DNA from: Chara braunii
Taxonomy: Eukaryota; Streptophyta; Charophyceae; Charales; Characeae
Direction: 5' to 3'
Length of the DNA: 27,169 nt
Assembly (NCBI GenBank): GCA_003427395.1
Contig: BFEA01000873.1
Coordinates: 61,562 to 88,730, forward strand
Shown: positions 26,484 through 27,169 of the stretch, piece after piece
Layout: every line of letters starts with the position of its first letter
Position numbering within the stretch: position 1 is the first letter of the stretch
Notes under the pieces: model-generated
Database searches by the model: none
What the model was told of the DNA's origin: nothing
What the model saw: the letters and a program-made list of their open reading frames with translations, nothing else
Made by a program: the position numbers and the translations under genes

Positions 26484-27169
26484 TTTGCCAACGAGTCCTC
26501 GATTCCGGTTGCAGCCCTACTACCCTTCGATCCTGACGAGTGGGAGTGGGCAAACGGTAAACCAATGCACATATGGGACTACACAGTCAAAGGTGGCTAC
26601 AAACAATCGGAACCGCAACTACTGGTAGAACCCATCATCACTGCAAGATGGACTAGGGACTCTTCCATCGACCCGACCCAAGTACAAAATCTGCCCTGGA
26701 ACAAATACTCTAAGATTATGCCTACCAACCTTAGATCGTTACAGTGGCAGATTCTACACCGGTGCCTCCCCGCACCGGATTGGCTGGGGTCCAGAACTGA
26801 CTTGGAGCAGAAAGGGTTGTTATCCCCCATCTGTTCCTATTGTGGCAATGCATCACCCCCGGCAAGAGCGACTCTCGAGCACTGGCTCTTGGCATGCCCA
26901 ATGGTCGCCCAGATTTGGCGGTGGTGGGATGCAGCATTCCACTCCCTCACCGCTCTCCACATCCCCCTGGGACATGGGCCTACTATTGCTGGGCAGAAAA
27001 GACATCATCCTAAAACAGTGGCCAGCGTTACATGCAATCCAATTTCATCCTCGTTCCGAATCCGTCAGTCTTACCCCCTCACATCCCCCAACTACCTGCC
27101 TCAGACTCACCTGTCTCCTTTTCTGCTCTTCTTCCCCCCCCCCGTTCCACCCCCCTTACCCAGATCCCC
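26484..27169 (+). pseudogene. LINE ORF2, zinc-binding (zf-RVT) C-terminus, frameshifted
   Basis: In the shifted frame from 26484: ALLPFDPDEWEWANGKPMHI, IWDYTVKGGYKQ, then zf-RVT: WNKYSKIMPTNLRSLQWQIL, HRCLPAPDWL, CSYCGNA, LEHWLLACPMVAQIW. The C-x2-C, H and C positions are kept. At a C5 run (26963-26967) a second one-base shift occurs. Upstream reads HIPLG; downstream, in another frame, DMGLLLLGRKDIILKQWPAL and HAIQ continue sensibly, consistent with one extra C. The reading reaches the window edge in pyrimidine-rich sequence (after about 27110). The 3' end of the element is not seen. Confidence 0.78.

Larger units (their letters stand above)
21996..27169 (+). mobile_element. Decayed LINE (non-LTR retrotransposon), runs off the right edge
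   Basis: In order the element holds broken pieces of an apurinic/apyrimidinic-type endonuclease, a reverse transcriptase with all core motifs, the C-terminal connection region, and an RT-type zinc-binding domain (zf-RVT). This is the single-ORF2 layout of plant L1-like LINEs. The 5' end is not defined: no ORF1-like protein or 5' boundary is visible, and the endonuclease N-terminus is missing. Insertions, frameshifts and lost motifs show it is inactive. The 3' end and poly(A) tail lie beyond the window. Sub-features are listed separately. Confidence 0.85.

Overview
The window looks like nuclear DNA of a large, repeat-rich streptophyte genome. A charophyte such as Chara is my best guess, by inference. 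Reasons: spliceosomal-type exon boundaries, a plant-type LINE ending in an RT zinc-binding domain, many microsatellites, and several decayed fragments of plant-type mitochondrial DNA (trnI-CAU, rps7, nad2, group II intron reverse transcriptases). Gene density is very low. Nearly all long open frames I did not annotate are shadows of simple repeats. Three N bases lie near the left edge (99, 121, 128).

Layout. 1-3147 (+) holds the 3' end of what I read as a class 3 lipase / diacylglycerol-lipase-like gene: one internal exon (1108-1274) and a terminal exon ending at 3147. The terminal exon carries the family's C-terminal SDH (catalytic His) segment and is preceded by a 51-bp coding minisatellite. 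From 3290 to about 3935 the last ~90 bp of coding sequence plus 3' flank are repeated four more times as decayed copies. 4090-7770 is repeats: small tandem arrays, a 147-bp MITE-like inverted repeat (5911-6057) and a telomere-like CCTAA array (7140-7770). 8638-9156 is a small TIR element, itself interrupted by a ~390-bp insertion flanked by 9-bp direct repeats; an uninterrupted relative lies at 20162-20276.

11594-12640 holds mitochondrial-like fragments: a group II intron maturase N-terminus with an in-frame 36-codon duplication, then a nad2 pseudogene. 16146-16563 is a second mitochondrial-like block on the minus strand (trnI-CAU and an rps7 pseudogene). 18681-19265 is a second, different group II intron RT pseudogene, interrupted by a sequence identical to part of a GGTACC-rich repeat region. 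That region ends in a nearly perfect 107/108-bp hairpin (19858-20096). 20640-21330 is a 190-bp tandem array.

21996-27169 (+) is a decayed non-LTR retrotransposon (LINE): broken AP-endonuclease segments, a well preserved reverse transcriptase with catalytic motifs, a ~390-bp insertion ending in a TAAA tail, then the connection region and zinc-binding domain carrying two single-base frameshifts in homopolymers. It runs off the right edge. No bacterial-type system, CRISPR array or operon is present.
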